The position numbers were made by a program, and so were the translations under genes. Below, in pieces: positions 16,500 to 17,828 of a stretch of 17,828 nt of DNA (position 1 is the stretch's first letter; every line of letters begins with the position of its first letter). The notes below the pieces were generated by a model. It was not told the origin of the DNA and made no database searches. It saw only the letters and a list, made by a program, of their open reading frames with translations. The stretch is from the NCBI GenBank assembly GCA_044375105.1, contig JBILNK010000084.1, positions 1-17,828 of the forward strand, read 5' to 3'. Source of the stretch: JBIKLM01 sp044375105. Its GTDB lineage: Bacteria > Planctomycetota > UBA1135 > GCA-002686595.

Positions 16500-16834
16500 A
16501 GAGTCCGCGGAAGGCGCTGAGAGCCGGGCCGGTCCCGAGCCCGAGCGGTTGCTGCCTGAGTCCTCCCCCGTGAACCCGACCTGCCACGGCCCCGGAAATC
16601 CGTGCGCGCCGTCGATTTCGAGGCCCCCGGCGCGAAAGGCGGCAGCGGAACCCGCCATGAGGTCGAAGGGCCCAGCGTCAGGGGCCAGCGCCGTGCGGGT
16701 CCAACTCAGAGTCAGCGAAAGGAGTTCACGCGCAGCGGCGATCCCAGCCACGGCCATCGCATGGCAGCCCAGAAGCGACCCGAGGGGTAGGTAGGACCGC
16801 TCAGGCCAACCCGAGTCGATTTTCGCTCAGGCTG
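16500..16834. other. 335-bp convergent spacer without a convincing gene
   Basis: This spacer lies between the convergent SanA-like and MFS genes. Its MFS-proximal half (about 16688-16828) is repeat copy 4. The remaining part (16500-16687) shows no repeat box or strong hairpin that I can see. Open frames cross it on both strands, but none has family motifs, and they continue through the antisense of neighbouring genes, as is usual in GC-rich DNA. Confidence 0.55.
16688..16828 (-). repeat. Intergenic repeat element, copy 4
   Basis: Read on the minus strand it begins with GCGAAAATCGACTCGGG (near 16825), just after the MFS stop. The core GGGCTGCCATGCGATGGCC follows 54 nt later; it can still fold, using two G-T pairs and one mismatch where copy 3 has Watson-Crick pairs. 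The tail ATCGCCGCTGCGCG matches copy 3. The far end contains the 16-mer also present at 8202-8217. It sits in a convergent spacer. Confidence 0.7.
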
Positions 16835-17827
16835 TCAATGCCCGGCGCGGCGCGGGGTGGCGTGCCAGACCCGCAGGGCCAGGGCCAGCCCCAGCGCCGC
16901 CACGGGGACCAGGGCCAGGGGCCAGGCCAGCCAGTTGCCGGGCTCGAGCACCGGCCCGGTCAGGCGGCCCTGGGCATCGAATTGCTCCTTGGGCAGCAGC
17001 AGCCCGTAGGTCAGGGACATGACCCCGGTGCCCAGGTAGACGAAGCCGTCGATCAGGCCCACGGCGATGCCGGCGTTTTTGGCGCCGCCAAAGTCCATCG
17101 ACGCCGTGCCGGAGAGCATGCCGTGCACGCCGATCACAGCCGTCGACAGGAAGATCACAAGCCAGCCCACCGCCGGCGTGGCATAGGCGAAGCACAGCAG
17201 CAGGGCCCCGGCGGTCAGGATACCGTACAGCACGGCGCTGACCGGACCGCGGCGGCTCTTGAACAGGTGGTCGGAGATCGAGCCCGCGAAGACGCCGCCC
17301 AGGATACCCGCGCAACACAGCAGGAGCCCCCAGTTCTGGTAGACGAAGCCCTGCTTGAGCGCCAGAACGCCGTCGGTCTGCTTGGCGAAGGTCTGGAACC
17401 ACTGCATGATCGCCTGCCGCAGGAATCCCGAGCAGAACTCGATCCCAGCGATGGTCAGGATCACCGGATTGGCAAGCATCATGGCGAAGACCTCGAGGGC
17501 CGGCTTGCGCGGCCCGTCATCGCCGTCGCTGGCGTCCCCGGTGGCGAAGTCCACGTGCCCGGCCTGCCCCGGCGTGTCCTTGACCGCCAGGAAGCTCAGC
17601 AGCCAGAAAGCCGCCAGCAGCAGCGCGGGCATGGCGTAGACCCACACCAGGCCGAGCGCCTCGTGGGCCAGGATCGCTTGGCCCCAGTCGTAGGCGAAAT
17701 AAACCCCCAGGGAGATCAGGATCCCGAAGATGGCGCCGAACACGCCCCGCTCGCGCACATGGAACCAGGGGGCGTTGACCTTGACGATCGCCACCGCCCC
17801 GAAACTCTGAAAGTACATGTTGAGCAT
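16835..17827 (-). CDS. MFS transporter, organophosphate:phosphate antiporter (GlpT/UhpT) type, N-terminus missing
   Basis: This is a 330-residue C-terminal portion; the gene continues past the right edge, and the Met at the boundary is probably internal (NMYFQSFGAVAIVKVNAPWF). About eight membrane segments are visible, with the central cytoplasmic loop around residues 85-108 (charged and Asp-rich). Family marks are WFHVRERGVFGAIFG, SDHLFKSRRGPVSAVLYG after the mid-protein loop, and GTASMDFGGAKNAGIAVGLIDGFVYLG. These place it with the OPA family, which imports glycerol-3-phosphate, hexose phosphates or related compounds across the inner membrane in exchange for phosphate. The exact substrate cannot be told. 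Full-length members have about 430-460 aa, so roughly a quarter is missing. Confidence 0.85.
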   Translation of the reverse strand: MLNMYFQSFGAVAIVKVNAPWFHVRERGVFGAIFGILISLGVYFAYDWGQAILAHEALGLVWVYAMPALLLAAFWLLSFLAVKDTPGQAGHVDFATGDASDGDDGPRKPALEVFAMMLANPVILTIAGIEFCSGFLRQAIMQWFQTFAKQTDGVLALKQGFVYQNWGLLLCCAGILGGVFAGSISDHLFKSRRGPVSAVLYGILTAGALLLCFAYATPAVGWLVIFLSTAVIGVHGMLSGTASMDFGGAKNAGIAVGLIDGFVYLGTGVMSLTYGLLLPKEQFDAQGRLTGPVLEPGNWLAWPLALVPVAALGLALALRVWHATPRRAGH

Positions 17828-17828
17828 G

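Noticed and set aside
16143..16757. A minus-strand frame with PFDLMAGSAAAFRAGGLEIDG, which briefly recalls an inositol-monophosphatase C-terminus
   Set aside because: The rest of the family is absent, and the frame continues antisense through the SanA-like gene and begins inside repeat copy 4. Chance similarity is more likely.

Overview
This is a GC-rich bacterial window with tightly packed genes. None of the start codons has a clear Shine-Dalgarno sequence. TTG and GTG starts occur, several products carry Sec signal peptides or lipoboxes, and one is a secreted squalene-cyclase-like alpha/alpha-toroid protein. Taken together this suggests a Gram-negative-type, high-GC lineage such as Planctomycetota. 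That placement is inference from gene style, not a phylogenetic result.

Left part (1-6281). A long minus-strand gene for an exported helical-repeat protein runs off the left edge. Upstream of it on the same strand is ribD (riboflavin deaminase/reductase). Divergent from ribD is mdh (malate dehydrogenase, plus strand), which converges on miaB (tRNA methylthiotransferase, minus strand).

Middle (6361-9910). Divergent from miaB is a CPA2-type cation/proton antiporter fused to a PTS EIIA domain. It converges on a 6-pyruvoyl-tetrahydropterin-synthase/QueD-family gene that lacks the usual catalytic cysteine. A 343-bp divergent spacer with a strong hairpin separates that gene from an FkbM-family methyltransferase.

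Right part (10189-17828). A four-gene minus-strand cluster reads coiled-coil lipoprotein, secreted toroid protein, EboA, and TatD-like hydrolase (EboB-like). The other known ebo genes (UbiA-like, dehydroquinate-synthase-like and so on) are not next to it. Divergent from the cluster is pruA (glutamate-semialdehyde dehydrogenase), whose stop overlaps the start of a SanA/YdcF-like membrane protein. These converge on an OPA-type MFS transporter that runs off the right edge.

The most unusual feature is a family of about 85-140 bp intergenic repeats. Each has a 5' box of the form GAAA...TCGRCTCGG followed 54-60 nt later by a GC-rich hairpin. Copies lie at about 1974-2056, 4657-4770, 9911-10044 (followed by a probable tandem second copy) and 16688-16828, with possible remnants near 8150-8217 and 8941-8996. 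All three convergent spacers longer than 200 bp hold a copy. The repeat family and the EboA/EboB-toroid-lipoprotein cluster are the best candidates for something undescribed.
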